DNA of 59,408 bases from Nitrospira sp. (GCA_019636815.1 JAHBWT010000014.1:1-59408), one strand, 5' to 3'; shown: positions 8,012 through 16,878, numbered from the stretch's first letter. Translations and numbers: made by a program. The notes: generated by a model from the sequence alone, not told the origin.

Positions 8012-8836
8012 TCACCACATGCCCGCTTCTGCTTCCGAACAGGCCTTCGCCCTCGGAAGGAGTTGATAGGTCCTTCCTCCTTCCTTCACATCCGGTTCAT
8101 CGGAAGACAACAAGGTCAGCTGAATCTGTTCATCGCCGGAAACGTCGTTATCGGTCCGCAAGACTCCCTCACGATTCAGGATCTTGACCGCGTTTGTCCG
8201 CGAAACGATAGGCGGGTACTGCCTGAATTGATCGGCAGAGACATAAGGAACTTGAATCGTAACCGTGCGTTTCTTACCATAGATGAAATCGCGCATGTTG
8301 TCGTCAATGGGAGTTTTCAGACTGACCACCACTGAGCTCTCGGCTGGAAGAGTCTCCATCGAAATCACATAGAGCGGCCTTGTATCGGACGGCGCCTCGT
8401 GATTTCCTGCGGCTCCCAGCTCCGGGGCGGTCGCTATTCTCGTCGCCGGATTGATGGCGGGAGACCGAACCCCGACTCGTAGATTGGTAATGGCGCGATC
8501 GGACGTATTCTCCATCAATAGTTTGATCACCACCCACGCCTGTGAATCGAGGGCGATGGCGCGCCCGTTTAGCACAGATTGCTCGGTACGATGAATGCTG
8601 CAGCTGGATACGAGATTGCGTTTCTCAAAGAAATACAGTGTGTGCATTCCTTGCAGTTGCGAGGCTCGCTCATAAGTGTAAAAGGCAACCCCGACCTTAA
8701 TCATCGTCGGTCTGAACCAGGCGACGACTGTGGGGAGCACGAAGGGCACAAAGGCGGCAAACAGGCCGATGATCACAATCTTGTTGAAGACGCTTTGCCC
8801 CCAGAACCAATCCCCGCCCCTTTTTAGGATACCCAT
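8012..8836 (-). CDS. Membrane-anchored protein of unknown function
   Basis: 274 residues. One transmembrane helix lies near the N-terminus (IVIIGLFAAFVPFVLPTVVAWF, ~20-41); the rest is a soluble domain, presumably outside the cytoplasm (N-in). The domain is rich in beta-strand-like segments such as AWVVIKLLMENTSDRAITNLRVGV and SSVVVSLKTPIDDNM, which resembles an Ig-like or immunoglobulin-type sandwich, but no family is recognised. The tail is short and acidic/basic mixed. Reading frame, codon use and length look real. It is convergent with the flavoprotein gene. Confidence 0.7.
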   Translation of the reverse strand: MGILKRGGDWFWGQSVFNKIVIIGLFAAFVPFVLPTVVAWFRPTMIKVGVAFYTYERASQLQGMHTLYFFEKRNLVSSCSIHRTEQSVLNGRAIALDSQAWVVIKLLMENTSDRAITNLRVGVRSPAINPATRIATAPELGAAGNHEAPSDTRPLYVISMETLPAESSVVVSLKTPIDDNMRDFIYGKKRTVTIQVPYVSADQFRQYPPIVSRTNAVKILNREGVLRTDNDVSGDEQIQLTLLSSDEPDVKEGGRTYQLLPRAKACSEAEAGMW

Positions 8837-9142
8837 GGACTCCCCATCACGGATCCGATCTTCCTCACCTCATAAAGATACGCCCTTCCAGGAACTCCGG
8901 ACAACCATGTTTCTGCTGGCCAGTCGATCGACACCGAACAGCCCCCCCTTGGTCCAGATGTCGCCCGGGGCAACTATCTTCCCAAGCTGCCGTTCTAGAT
9001 CATCAGACCTGGAAACCGGGGATGGCATTCCCAAAACGACCTCGGCCCAATCGGACCGCATAGCTTCGATCGGAATAGGAGTAGAGGTGTGCAATAGGGA
9101 GGTCGACCTCTGCGTCGACGACCTGCAAAAGGTCGAGCCGGA
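8837..9142. other. Intergenic stretch without a convincing gene
   Basis: About 300 bp. The best open frame is on the minus strand, 8870-9061 or 9094 (63-74 codons, starting at ATG 9061 or TTG 9094). It has no ribosome binding site and no recognisable family. A second frame over 9000-9142 also stays open for ~45 codons. It may be gene debris or the regulatory region of the 8836 gene. Confidence 0.4.
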
Positions 9143-9439
9143 TTATGGATTCCCGGCCTGAAGCTGAATTGCGCTCACGCCGTACGGACTGGTGAAGGCT
9201 ACCACCTTGTCCCCAGGCTTGAACTGGGCACCCAGTTGCGTCTGTTGCGTGAGTTTCAGAATATGGAGTCCTCCTTTGTCATCCCGAATGACCATTGTTC
9301 CAGGAATACCGATCGTAACCGTGACCACTACCCCTTGAATTGGGGCCGAGGTCGATGAACGAGCGAAACCAGGAAGACCGACGAATGGGAGAATGAGAAG
9401 GGCAAGACCGCACAGCATGCCTCGTACGAGTCGGCTCAT
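9143..9439 (-). CDS. Small exported protein, unknown function
   Basis: 98 residues from ATG 9439, which follows AGAGGAAACC. A longer frame to 9541 has no such site and would hide the signal peptide. Residues 1-26 are a signal peptide (VRGMLCGLALLILPFVGLPGFA). The mature part is a compact beta-type domain with two repeated strands (IQGVVVTVTIGIPGTMVIRD and LGAQFKPGDKVVAFTSPYGV). This pattern is like small periplasmic proteins that bind or present a cofactor-free OB-like fold. No name can be given. Confidence 0.7.
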   Translation of the reverse strand: MSRLVRGMLCGLALLILPFVGLPGFARSSTSAPIQGVVVTVTIGIPGTMVIRDDKGGLHILKLTQQTQLGAQFKPGDKVVAFTSPYGVSAIQLQAGNP

Positions 9440-9693
9440 GGCACGGTTTCCTCTTTTCCTATGGGGGAGTCCATTCCCCACCCAAGCAAAATAGTCATGA
9501 ATTGGTCTCGCGGAGCGGGCACGTCTATGCGATTCTACCAAGGTGGTCAGCAGTTATGCACCGTGCCGCGTAACGAAAATTTACCGTGGCCTCCTGTAGA
9601 ATAATGCGACCGCTCCTCGTTCTACGGATTCGCCTTGACCGGAGCCACCCGCAACCACCATGCTTACGGTGGATCGGATCATAAAGGCTTATA

Positions 9694-9912
9694 CTGGAAA
9701 AACAAAGGGAAGCGGCTCAGGACACAGAGCGGAAGATCTCGTTACGCTGGAAGGTGCTTCAGGTCCTGGGCGCCATCCTGATGGCGCTCGGTCTCTTTAT
9801 CGACTGGCCTCCTCCACAGGAAGCCAATCTGCCGGACACAGCCTCCTTTTTCCTGATCGTTGGCGCACTCATTATGACCGCAGGGTTCTTGCTTGCACTT
9901 CGGCGGGAATAG
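9694..9912 (+). CDS. Small two-helix membrane protein with probable CTG start
   Basis: An open frame of 72 codons ends at TAG 9910-9912. The product is clearly protein-like: a charged N-terminus (EAAQDTERKISLRW), helix 1 (VLQVLGAILMALGLFIDW), a short PPPQEANLPDTA loop and helix 2 (SFFLIVGALIMTAGFLLAL) ending RRE. The frame holds no ATG, GTG or TTG before the first helix except internal codons. A CTG at 9694 has AAAGG six bases upstream and is the best candidate start. An overlapping longer frame from 9660 gives low-complexity nonsense. Function unknown. Confidence 0.5.
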   Translation: MEKQREAAQDTERKISLRWKVLQVLGAILMALGLFIDWPPPQEANLPDTASFFLIVGALIMTAGFLLALRRE

Positions 9913-9972
9913 CGATGCACACTTGGCGACCTCTCCACGAATGCCATGGATCCAGAAGCTACCAAGCGGAAA

Positions 9973-10338
9973 TTAGAAGTCTTCAAACAATCGAAGCTGA
10001 TTCGGACGTCCTGCGGCACTCATCCAAGCCGAAGCCTTTGGCTCTTTTTTTGGTTTGATAGAGGGCGGACCAGCTGCCAGCAGGGCTTGCGCGGAGAGCC
10101 ATGTGCCGATCAGGTCAAAGCAAGCCAGATCCTTCTCTCGAAGATTCAAGCTCCATTCTGAAATGGCTCTTCTCCCCGCTCCTACCGGCCGTCCCAAGTA
10201 CCGCAACTGGAAGAACCATTCGCCGGACAAGCTGGTACCGACTCGATGAACGACGGCAATAATACCCATACGGTCGCCGGTGGTTTGCCTGAGATAGACG
10301 CCGAGGGCAATGTCCTCACGGGTCACCATGGTTACCAA
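9973..10338 (-). CDS. Hypothetical cytoplasmic protein
   Basis: 121 residues. There are two in-frame ATGs at the start (MVTMVTREDIALGVYL); the second may be used. The first 80 residues look like a small beta-rich domain (MGIIAVVHRV, LSGEWFFQLRYLGRP, ISEWSLNLREKDLACFDLI). The tail is basic and Pro/Ala-rich. No signal peptide or membrane helix is visible and no family is recognised. It is divergent from the HD-GYP gene. Confidence 0.5.
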   Translation of the reverse strand: MVTMVTREDIALGVYLRQTTGDRMGIIAVVHRVGTSLSGEWFFQLRYLGRPVGAGRRAISEWSLNLREKDLACFDLIGTWLSAQALLAAGPPSIKPKKEPKASAWMSAAGRPNQLRLFEDF

Positions 10339-10659
10339 TGGTTACACTTATAACACCCTAAGGGTCAAGCTAGGTGATTGCAGGAAGTGATTTCCCTGAT
10401 CAGTGTCCTCGCGCCTTGTCCGGGATCCATGCGAAGCGAGTGAGAAAGGCTTTATGAACTTGCCGTATGATGGCTCGGCGTCGGGTCGCTCTTCTCTGAG
10501 AATGCGCCTCCTTGAGGATGCCGTGTGTGCCACGCCACCCTCGTCTCATACTTATAACCTTACCCACTGCTTAAGTTGCCCCCCTATTTGCCGATACAGG
10601 ACAGCGGTTTCTGGTTATTGCTGTGCCTTGCAGACATCGAGCGAATCACTGGACCACCT
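10339..10659. other. Divergent intergenic region before HD-GYP gene
   Basis: About 320 bp between the hypothetical gene (minus) and the HD-GYP gene (plus). No gene is supported on either strand. It must carry promoters for both directions. TATAAC around 10553 is a possible -10 for the plus side, but no matching -35 is clear. Confidence 0.4.
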
Positions 10660-11997
10660 GTGAACACCTCCTCAAAGACATCCGCTTCTGAAGGGAACCA
10701 CGCCGGACTCACCCCGACAAAGCTCATCGAGCTTCGAATCGGTATGTACGTGGATTTAAATTGTTCTTGGTTTAAACATCCGTTTGCCAGCAAGACGTTC
10801 AAAATTACAACCGAGAAAGAATTAGCGATCATCCGCGGCCTCGGATTAAGCTCGGTGCTGGTCGACCCCGCCTTGTCCGATTGTGAGAAGTCGGAACAGG
10901 CTTCCTCCGATGTGGGGAAAACTGTTGCGCCAGATTTCTCTGACAAGTCTTCGCAGAATACCGAGTCTTCCCATAGTGCCCCTCATTCTCCGATGGTCAT
11001 TCACTACCAAGAGAGTCTTCAGCAAGCCGATGCGCTCTACAAACAGGCCGTCGCTGAAAGCGCGAGAACGCTCGACGATATCAGAAACGGATCTCAAGCC
11101 GGCCTTGCCGCAGCGAAGCAGATGGTGGATGGCTTGACGGAATTGCTGGCCACTGACGATGCCTCCAGCGCCATGGGGAGTTTGTTAGGCACTCAAGAGT
11201 TGGATGATATCGGTGTGCTTCATGCGATGAACGTCGCGGTGCTGTCGATGCTCGTCGGGCGGCAGTTTGATCTGGGTCATGAAGCCATGCGCGCTCTCGG
11301 AATCGCCGGCTTCCTGCACGATATCGGGGATCGCGATCTCCCTTCTGATCTCCGACACAAGACCTGGGACAACTTGAAGAGCGGCGATCGAAGGCTCGTT
11401 CAACAACATGTCGACCTCGGCCTTCACAAGCTCGCCCAGTTTCCCGGCATTCCCGATGAGGTAACGGACATCATCCGTCATCACCACGAACGGGTGGATG
11501 GATCCGGTTATCCCTCTCAGCTGAAAGGGAGTCAACTTTCGCTGCCATTGAGAATTCTTATGGTGGTGGATGAATATGAAACCCTCGTGAATGCGCCGGA
11601 TATTCAAAATACGATGACCCCCACGGAAACGTTGTCCAAGCTGTACTTGAGCGCCAAGACCAAATTCTCTGAAGAGGTCGTCGTTGGACTTATCCAAACC
11701 CTGAGCGTTTATCCACCGGGAACGGTTGTGGCACTGAACGATCATTCCATTGGATTGGTTGTCAGCATTAACCTGCATTCACGTATGCGTCCCCTCATTG
11801 TCCTATACGATCCGGCAATCGACCGAGCGAACCCGAACATTGCCGACCTCAGCAAGAACCGCGGTCTATCGATCGTCAGGAGTATTCCGAGGAGTGAGCT
11901 CCCCCAAGAAACATCGGACTACCTTAATCTGACGCGGTGGACCGGATTCTTCATCAGCTCCTCATTGAAAACGTTGGAGGAAGAGCGGGTCGCATAG
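10660..11997 (+). CDS. DUF3391 + HD-GYP domain protein (degenerate motif)
   Basis: Read from GTG 10660 (445 residues); an upstream TTG at 10576 would add 28 unrelated residues. A DUF3391-type domain comes first (KLIELRIGMYVDLNCSWFKHPF, ELAIIRGLGLSSVLVDP). A low-complexity linker and a helical stretch follow, then an HD-GYP phosphodiesterase fold: HDIGDRDLP, VQQHVDLGLHKL, IIRHHHERVDGSGYP and VVDEYETLVN. Active HD-GYP enzymes hydrolyse cyclic-di-GMP and read HDIGKxxIP; here the Lys is Asp. The metal-binding His/Asp residues and the GYP loop are kept, so metal binding is likely but activity or specificity may differ. It stands alone. It probably acts in c-di-GMP signalling. Confidence 0.88.
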   Translation: MNTSSKTSASEGNHAGLTPTKLIELRIGMYVDLNCSWFKHPFASKTFKITTEKELAIIRGLGLSSVLVDPALSDCEKSEQASSDVGKTVAPDFSDKSSQNTESSHSAPHSPMVIHYQESLQQADALYKQAVAESARTLDDIRNGSQAGLAAAKQMVDGLTELLATDDASSAMGSLLGTQELDDIGVLHAMNVAVLSMLVGRQFDLGHEAMRALGIAGFLHDIGDRDLPSDLRHKTWDNLKSGDRRLVQQHVDLGLHKLAQFPGIPDEVTDIIRHHHERVDGSGYPSQLKGSQLSLPLRILMVVDEYETLVNAPDIQNTMTPTETLSKLYLSAKTKFSEEVVVGLIQTLSVYPPGTVVALNDHSIGLVVSINLHSRMRPLIVLYDPAIDRANPNIADLSKNRGLSIVRSIPRSELPQETSDYLNLTRWTGFFISSSLKTLEEERVA

Positions 11998-12311
11998 ACA
12001 ATCAGCCGGCTTGTCCGTCCCTCCATGGACCAGGCGGACCTCCTCATATCGACCATCTGAAGAGGAAACGTGGGGCATCCAAATGGGTTGACCACGTCTC
12101 TGAATTTGCATTCCTGAATGAGCGGTCTGCCCTCTAATTCTCCTCGCTCCTTTTCCTAACCGACCTGCTTCATGAACACCTGCACATAAGCATCCTGCCC
12201 GATAGGGCGGGGTTCTTTCCTCCAAGGTAGGATGGTGCTCCGCAGCGCTGGCGAGCTAGCTTGTAACCTTGTTGGGCATTGAAGCGGATTCCCCACAAAT
12301 GGAGGTGCGAC
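11998..12311. other. Intergenic stretch, no convincing gene
   Basis: About 310 bp. Minus-strand open frames through 11962-12373 exist in two phases, but both start without a ribosome site and read as low-complexity Arg/Gly/Cys-rich text. The last 20 bases hold the GGAGG ribosome site of the lipoprotein gene that follows. Confidence 0.4.
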
Positions 12312-12503
12312 ATGAGACTTTTCTTAGTAGGCTGTATACTGATTCTCGGCGCCGGATTCTTGGGCTGTGCCAAGCGGCCCTACGTGGTTTGTCGTGGGGA
12401 GGTTTACTGTACGGCTCCCTTGACCCATGACGAAGCGATGCACGCCGCGCAACTCAAGAAAGCCTGGGAAGACGCTTCGTTATACGTCCGCCCCGGCCAA
12501 TAA
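12312..12503 (+). CDS. Small lipoprotein, unknown function
   Basis: 63 residues from ATG 12312, preceded by GGAGGTGCGAC. An in-frame ATG 33 bases earlier has no ribosome site and would bury the signal. The N-terminus is a lipoprotein signal peptide (MRLFLVGCILILGAGFLGC) with lipobox GFLGC at Cys19. The mature part of ~44 residues has two further Cys (VVCRGEVYC), able to form a disulfide, and a helical acidic-aromatic end. The role is unknown. Confidence 0.72.
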   Translation: MRLFLVGCILILGAGFLGCAKRPYVVCRGEVYCTAPLTHDEAMHAAQLKKAWEDASLYVRPGQ

Positions 12504-12694
12504 GAGGGGGAGAAGTCATCGAAGTAGTGTTGGAGGGCCGACACTTGCCTGAGAAATCAAGCGGCGCCACTTCCTTGCGGGTTAACGTGCCCAACCCTGG
12601 GAGGTTCGCCGCAAGCGTCTTAGTAAGGACCACCCCGACCCTGACCCTACAGCAATCGATACGTCCGCACTGCCGTCCGATTCACCTCGTCCGC

Positions 12695-12796
12695 TCAATA
12701 GCCTGCCGTCATCAGGGCGAACACCACGGCCGCTATCACGACGATCACGATAGCGATCAGCATGAGCGGAGGATGAGCACCAAACATTCCAGGCAT
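12695..12796 (-). CDS. 33-aa single-pass membrane miniprotein
   Basis: A 33-codon gene from ATG 12796 with GGGGAGAAAG upstream. The peptide is a short N-terminal head (MPGMFGAHPP) and one long hydrophobic helix (LMLIAIVIVVIAAVVFALMT) ending AGY. Such peptides are typically subunits or modulators of membrane complexes. No partner gene is next to it. Too short for family assignment. Confidence 0.55.
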   Translation of the reverse strand: MPGMFGAHPPLMLIAIVIVVIAAVVFALMTAGY

Positions 12797-13656
12797 GGCT
12801 TTCTCCCCTCGATAGGGATCATAAATTCAGCTTAGCCCCTATTATTGCCGTGTGTCCAGAGGTCGAAAAACTGGGGTCGGATCCTCTGCATTGTGCATAG
12901 CGCAATCATGAAGAGCCTGGCTTACGGGCTGACACCCTGGTATTGGTTACACTCACAGTCATTCTGAGATCAATGAACCTGATTCCGGGGTTGTAATAAA
13001 TAAAATGGTGGCAGCGGCCAGCCTGCGGATCTCACGTGATAGGTTGGGCTCTCGATTGAGGACGGTTCGGCGGGAAACGCCGGTTGAGGTCGTGGCTCAA
13101 AAGTGAGGCCCATCTGGCCCCACTGACGTGAATATGAGGCATTTTTTCAAGGTGCGGCAGGATGGGTTTTTGTGCTTTTTGCCTGTGACTTTTCATGAGC
13201 GTTTCCCCTCTTCCCTCGTTTAGCCGGGAAAGTTCCTTGTCAGAAGCAAACAGCGACTCCCCTGCCATCGTATTGAAACTCCGCATCTAACAGGTTGTGG
13301 TTGTCTAGACTGCGGTATGAAGCAGAGGTTATTGGCTTTTCTTACTATTGGTCATGCCAATGGTTGCCCAGAGCCGACTCTAATCCTACTCTGCTCAATT
13401 CCTCATCTCTCCTCTTGGAGTACTGACTGCTAAAACCTTTAGAACCTTATGGGATACGTTCGCATCCTCAGTACGTTTTATCCATTGAGCCCCCAACCTG
13501 GAAGTGGAATGTCTCCTGCATTACTCCCATATCATGGCTCGTGCGGTAACAGGATTTATCGCCGCCGTACAGACGTAACTCTTCGTCATCGAGCGGCAAC
13601 GCAGCTCGTTCGAGGACATTCGATTGACAATCACAATTCACTGACCAGGAGAATAC
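12797..13656. other. Long gene-poor stretch upstream of glycosyltransferase
   Basis: About 860 bp. The only frame with a usable start is 13032-13196 on the minus strand (54 codons; ATG 13196 after GAGGGGAAACGC). It is basic and His/Pro/Arg-rich, with no recognisable domain, so it is left as a possibility only. Other reading frames are short or interrupted. The right end holds the CCAGGAG ribosome site of the glycosyltransferase gene. No repeat or RNA could be identified. Confidence 0.4.
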
Positions 13657-14739
13657 ATGAAAATCGCGCAGGTCGCACCGTTATGGGAAAGTGTGCCACC
13701 GCAGCGTTATGGAGGAACGGAACGGATCGTTTCTTACATCACGGAGGAGCTGGTTCGTCAGGGCCACGATGTGACCTTGTTCGCCAGTGGTGAATCCGTG
13801 ACCGCGGCGCGGCTGGAAGCGGTTTGCCCCCAGGCACTGCGTCTGAATACCGGGATCTTCAATCGTGATGCCCCCCAGGTGTTGTTGCAGGAACGAGCAT
13901 TCGGAGTCATGGCCACAGAGTTCGACCTGATTCATTCGCACTTGGATTTTCTCGGATTCCCGACTTCGCGACGGTGTGAGGCGCCGGTAGTGACGACCTT
14001 GCACGGGCGGCTGGACCTGCCAGAGCTCGTGCCCGTTTTTCATGAGTTTGCCGAGATGCCGTTGGTCTCGATCTCTGAATCCCAGCGCCGCCCGTTTCCC
14101 CTCTCCAACTGGGTGGGAACCGTGCACCACGGCTTGCCGGACCTCTACCGCCCGCATTACGAACCTGGCCAATACCTGGCCTATCTCGGCCGTATTGCTC
14201 CGGAAAAGCGCCCGGATCATGCCATCACCCTTGCCAAGTGCGTGGGGATTCCACTCAAGATGGCGGCAAAGGTCGATCCAGCCGACGAGGCATACTTCCG
14301 TGCCGAGATCGAGCCGATGATGCGCCATCCCTTGATCGAGTTCGTGGGTGAAATTACGGATGACGAAAAAGATGAGTTTATCGGGAACGCGATTGCGCTG
14401 GTGTGTCCGTACGATTGGCCTGAACCCTTCGGCATCGTGCTGATCGAAGCGCTGGCGTGCGCCACGCCGGTGCTCGCGTATTGTCGCGGATCGATCCCTG
14501 AAATTATCGAGTCCGGAGTCACCGGATTCATCAGTGAGACACTCGAGGAGATGATCTCCTCGGTGACCGACTTGGGGACGATCGACCGTCGTGCCTGCCG
14601 CGAGTCATTTGACCGCCGTTTCACCGCGGAACGGATGGTGCGCGACTACTTGAAGATATACGAGGAAGTGGTAGGCGAGAACCCCATCGTCTCCTCCTCT
14701 CAACTGCGCACAGACGCGCGAGGTTCCATGCCTCTGTAG
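13657..14739 (+). CDS. Glycosyltransferase family 4 (GT-B)
   Basis: 360 residues. The N-terminal half starts MKIAQVAPLWESVPPQRYGGTERIVSY, the donor-domain glycine loop of GT4 enzymes, and includes FDLIHSHLDF. The C-terminal domain has YLGRIAPEKRPDHAI, the DWPEPFGIVLIEALACATPVLAY element with the EPFGIVLIEA nucleotide-sugar motif, and GSIPEIIESGVTGFI. It retains the usual catalytic Glu. It probably moves a hexose from a nucleotide sugar to a glycan, lipid or small molecule; the acceptor is unknown. ATG 13657 follows CCAGGAGAATAC. No other glycan genes are nearby, so the product is not a classic polysaccharide locus. Confidence 0.9.
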   Translation: MKIAQVAPLWESVPPQRYGGTERIVSYITEELVRQGHDVTLFASGESVTAARLEAVCPQALRLNTGIFNRDAPQVLLQERAFGVMATEFDLIHSHLDFLGFPTSRRCEAPVVTTLHGRLDLPELVPVFHEFAEMPLVSISESQRRPFPLSNWVGTVHHGLPDLYRPHYEPGQYLAYLGRIAPEKRPDHAITLAKCVGIPLKMAAKVDPADEAYFRAEIEPMMRHPLIEFVGEITDDEKDEFIGNAIALVCPYDWPEPFGIVLIEALACATPVLAYCRGSIPEIIESGVTGFISETLEEMISSVTDLGTIDRRACRESFDRRFTAERMVRDYLKIYEEVVGENPIVSSSQLRTDARGSMPL

Positions 14740-14932
14740 AAGTGATGGTGATGCATGCGCGGTTCGCCATGATCGAGAACAAAGGGGGTCGTATCGGCAC
14801 CCTGAGAGAAGTCGCTTTTTACAGCAATTCCTGGATGAGTGACTGTTATGGCTTGCATTGTATGGCAGGCATCTTCCACACGCGACCAAGATGAACTGAT
14901 ATGAGCTGGATAGTGAGAGAGAGGCGAAACCT

Positions 14933-15241
14933 TCACCAGTAAAACCATTCGTCCCCTGCTCGAATCATGCAACGTGCCACATCGACGCGGCCCAACTCGG
15001 TTCTAGTTTTCTCTTGCGTGTTACTACGGTCTGAAAGTCGCGGCCAGCCTACCTTTAACTTGTAGTTGTGGCGCAGCTTCTCATCCCTCACAGTGAACGT
15101 GTGATACAGACTCGGGTTCGATTCTTCCGTGATGACGCAGCTAGGAAACTTGTTCTTGAGATAGGCTCTAATGACAGCAAGATTCTTCTTAATAAACTGT
15201 TGCTCTGTCATGAGCTCTAGAGTCGAGTCACTTTGTAGCAT
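14933..15241 (-). CDS. Hypothetical protein
   Basis: 102 residues from ATG 15241, or 92 from ATG 15211 (MTEQQFIKKN). Neither has a clear ribosome site. The text looks genuine: an amphipathic N-terminal helix (FIKKNLAVIRAYLKNKFP), beta-like segments (SCVITEESNPSLYHTFTVRD, YKLKVGWPRLS) and an end with Cys and Trp (VARCMIRAGDEWFYW). No family is recognised. It is soluble and cytoplasmic by sequence. Confidence 0.6.
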   Translation of the reverse strand: MLQSDSTLELMTEQQFIKKNLAVIRAYLKNKFPSCVITEESNPSLYHTFTVRDEKLRHNYKLKVGWPRLSDRSNTQEKTRTELGRVDVARCMIRAGDEWFYW

Positions 15242-15662
15242 GCGGCTATGCCGAGCAAAAAGAACGCGTCACGGTATGGCGTCGAAGGTGTACGGTCAAG
15301 GTCATTATTGCCGTCATCATAGCGATGACGGGTTCTATCATCGCATGATCGGCAATGCTAAGCAAGACGAACAACTTTTACATCTTCAACAAGACCGAGG
15401 CAATTATGGTGTTACCCACGCATCGAACGAACAGACCATGTGGAGAACATGGAGGCGAATCTTGTATGCGCATGCGGACTGATAACGGCTTGGGAGTATT
15501 TCTACGCCGCATTGAAGTCGGTCAGGACGATCCTGCACCACACATGTCCTGATTCCTGGAATATCGAGACGAACGTAGGATGGCTGCCCAGGGAAGAAGG
15601 CTGATGGGACCAGCGGGCTTCGAGGCCTGCCCGATTCTGCAGCCACAATGGAGGAGAAGGTA
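15242..15662. other. Intergenic stretch, no convincing gene
   Basis: About 420 bp. Plus-strand frames from 15171 are Cys/His-rich nonsense without a start signal. A short hairpin (GCGATGA at 15323 region pairing with TCATCGC) is the only local structure seen. It ends at the tRNA-His gene. Confidence 0.35.
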
Positions 15663-15740
15663 TGGGGTGGATGACGGGTTTCGAACCCGCGACCTCCGGA
15701 TCCACAATCCGGCGCTCTAACCAACTGAGCTACACCCACC
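15663..15740 (-). tRNA. tRNA-His (anticodon GTG)
   Basis: The reverse strand folds as a full cloverleaf: acceptor GTGGGTG/CATCCAC, D-arm TAGCTCAGTTGGTTAGA, anticodon stem CCGGA with loop TTGTGGA (anticodon GTG), and T-arm with GGTTCGAAA. The 5' end has the extra G(-1) at 15740 opposite discriminator C73, the identity mark of bacterial histidine tRNAs. The 3' CCA is encoded (15663-15665). No duplicated 3' end suggesting an integrated element is seen nearby. Confidence 0.97.
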
Positions 15741-15794
15741 ATGCAGGCTGGAGGAAACTGATATTAGCAAAGGGCTGATTCCTGTCGCAACCGA

Positions 15795-16520
15795 CTAGCG
15801 TTCCCCCCTGCCATCGAAGGCGGCCTGCATTTCTGCAAGAATGGCGGTGACCGTTGCTGCCGGATCGGCAGCATCACGAATGGGCCGACCGATCACGAGA
15901 TAGTCCGCGCCGGACGCGATCGTTTGTGTAGGGGTGGTAGCCCTGGCATGGTCGTCGACTCCTTTGCCGGTCGGTCGGACGCCCGGCGTCACGATGGTGA
16001 AACGCGGCCCGACTTTTTGCCGGATGGCCGAAGCTTCTTCACCGGACGCCACGACGCCGTCGCAGCCCACCTCTGAGGCCAGAAGCGCCCTGGCGGTGAC
16101 GAGGTCTTGGATGGTCCGTTGGATCCCCATTTCCCGGAGATCCTGACCGTCGAAATTCGTGAGCACGGTCACCGCAAGTAACTTCAGCGGTGAGCCCTCC
16201 CGCCCTTGCACAGCGGCTGTAAGGGCCTTGCGATTGGCGTGAACGGTCAAGAACTCGACTCCCATCGAGGCGACTCGATTCGTCGCTCGGCGGACCGTTT
16301 CCTCGATATCAAGAAACTTCAGGTCGAGAAACACCCGCATGCCCCGCTCGACAATCCGCTTGACGACCTCGGGACCTGCCGCGGTGTAGAGCTCAAGGCC
16401 AACCTTGACGAAGGAGATGTGTCCTTGGAGCCGGTCTAATAACCCATCCGCTTCTGCCATGGAAGGCACATCCAATGCAAGGATCAGTCTGTCCCGTGCC
16501 GAAATTTTCACCATGCCCAT
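15795..16520 (-). CDS. pyrF: Orotidine 5'-phosphate decarboxylase
   Basis: 241 residues, the standard size. The TIM-barrel landmarks are present: LILALDVPSMAEADGLLD, the catalytic D-x-K-x-x-D in FLDLKFLDIEETV, VTPGVRPTG and the phosphate-binding end ADYLVIGRPI. The enzyme makes UMP from OMP in pyrimidine synthesis, in the cytoplasm, without cofactor. ATG 16520 follows AGGAAGGGAC. It is divergent from rpsT, 80 bp apart, and lies beside tRNA-His. Confidence 0.97.
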   Translation of the reverse strand: MGMVKISARDRLILALDVPSMAEADGLLDRLQGHISFVKVGLELYTAAGPEVVKRIVERGMRVFLDLKFLDIEETVRRATNRVASMGVEFLTVHANRKALTAAVQGREGSPLKLLAVTVLTNFDGQDLREMGIQRTIQDLVTARALLASEVGCDGVVASGEEASAIRQKVGPRFTIVTPGVRPTGKGVDDHARATTPTQTIASGADYLVIGRPIRDAADPAATVTAILAEMQAAFDGRGER

Positions 16521-16599
16521 GTCCCTTCCTCAGAGCCGATCCTTGACGATCGGCGAGGCCTTATGATACAAGTCAGCCTCTTTTTTACAGGAGTACTCC

Positions 16600-16878
16600 A
16601 TGCCTCAGATCCACAAATCAACCATTCGACGAGCTCGCCAAGCCGAGCGACGGCATGAGCGGAATCGCGCGACCGTCAACGCGGTGAAGACACTGATCAA
16701 GAAGGTCCAATCGGCCGTGGCCGGGAACAATGCGGATGAGGCCAGGACCAGCCTGCAAGAAGCTGCATCGGCAATCGGGAAAGCCGTCTCGAAAGGCGTG
16801 CTTCATCGGAATACCGCATCTCGCCGGATTTCTCGCCTGTCTCATCGCGTCAACGCGCTGTCCGGTTCCGGCTCTTAA
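16600..16878 (+). CDS. rpsT: Small-subunit ribosomal protein bS20
   Basis: 92 residues, Lys/Arg/Ala-rich. It opens MPQIHKSTIRRARQAERRHERNRA and has the repeated helical body of S20 (VNAVKTLIKKVQSAVAGNN, AASAIGKAVSKGVLHRNTASRRISRLSHRVN). bS20 binds 16S rRNA helices early in 30S assembly. ATG 16600 has ACAGGAG upstream. The last 29 bp overlap the 3' end of the convergent holA gene. Confidence 0.96.
   Translation: MPQIHKSTIRRARQAERRHERNRATVNAVKTLIKKVQSAVAGNNADEARTSLQEAASAIGKAVSKGVLHRNTASRRISRLSHRVNALSGSGS

Noticed and set aside
13032..13196. 54-codon minus-strand frame with a fair ribosome site
   Set aside because: Basic, low-complexity text (HRQKAQKPILPHLEK, NRRFPPNRPQSRAQP) with no family; insufficient evidence.
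16543..16571. Possible rpsT promoter TTGACG ... TGATAC/ATACAA
   Set aside because: Spacing is 15 or 17 with a poor -10 match; not strong enough to list.
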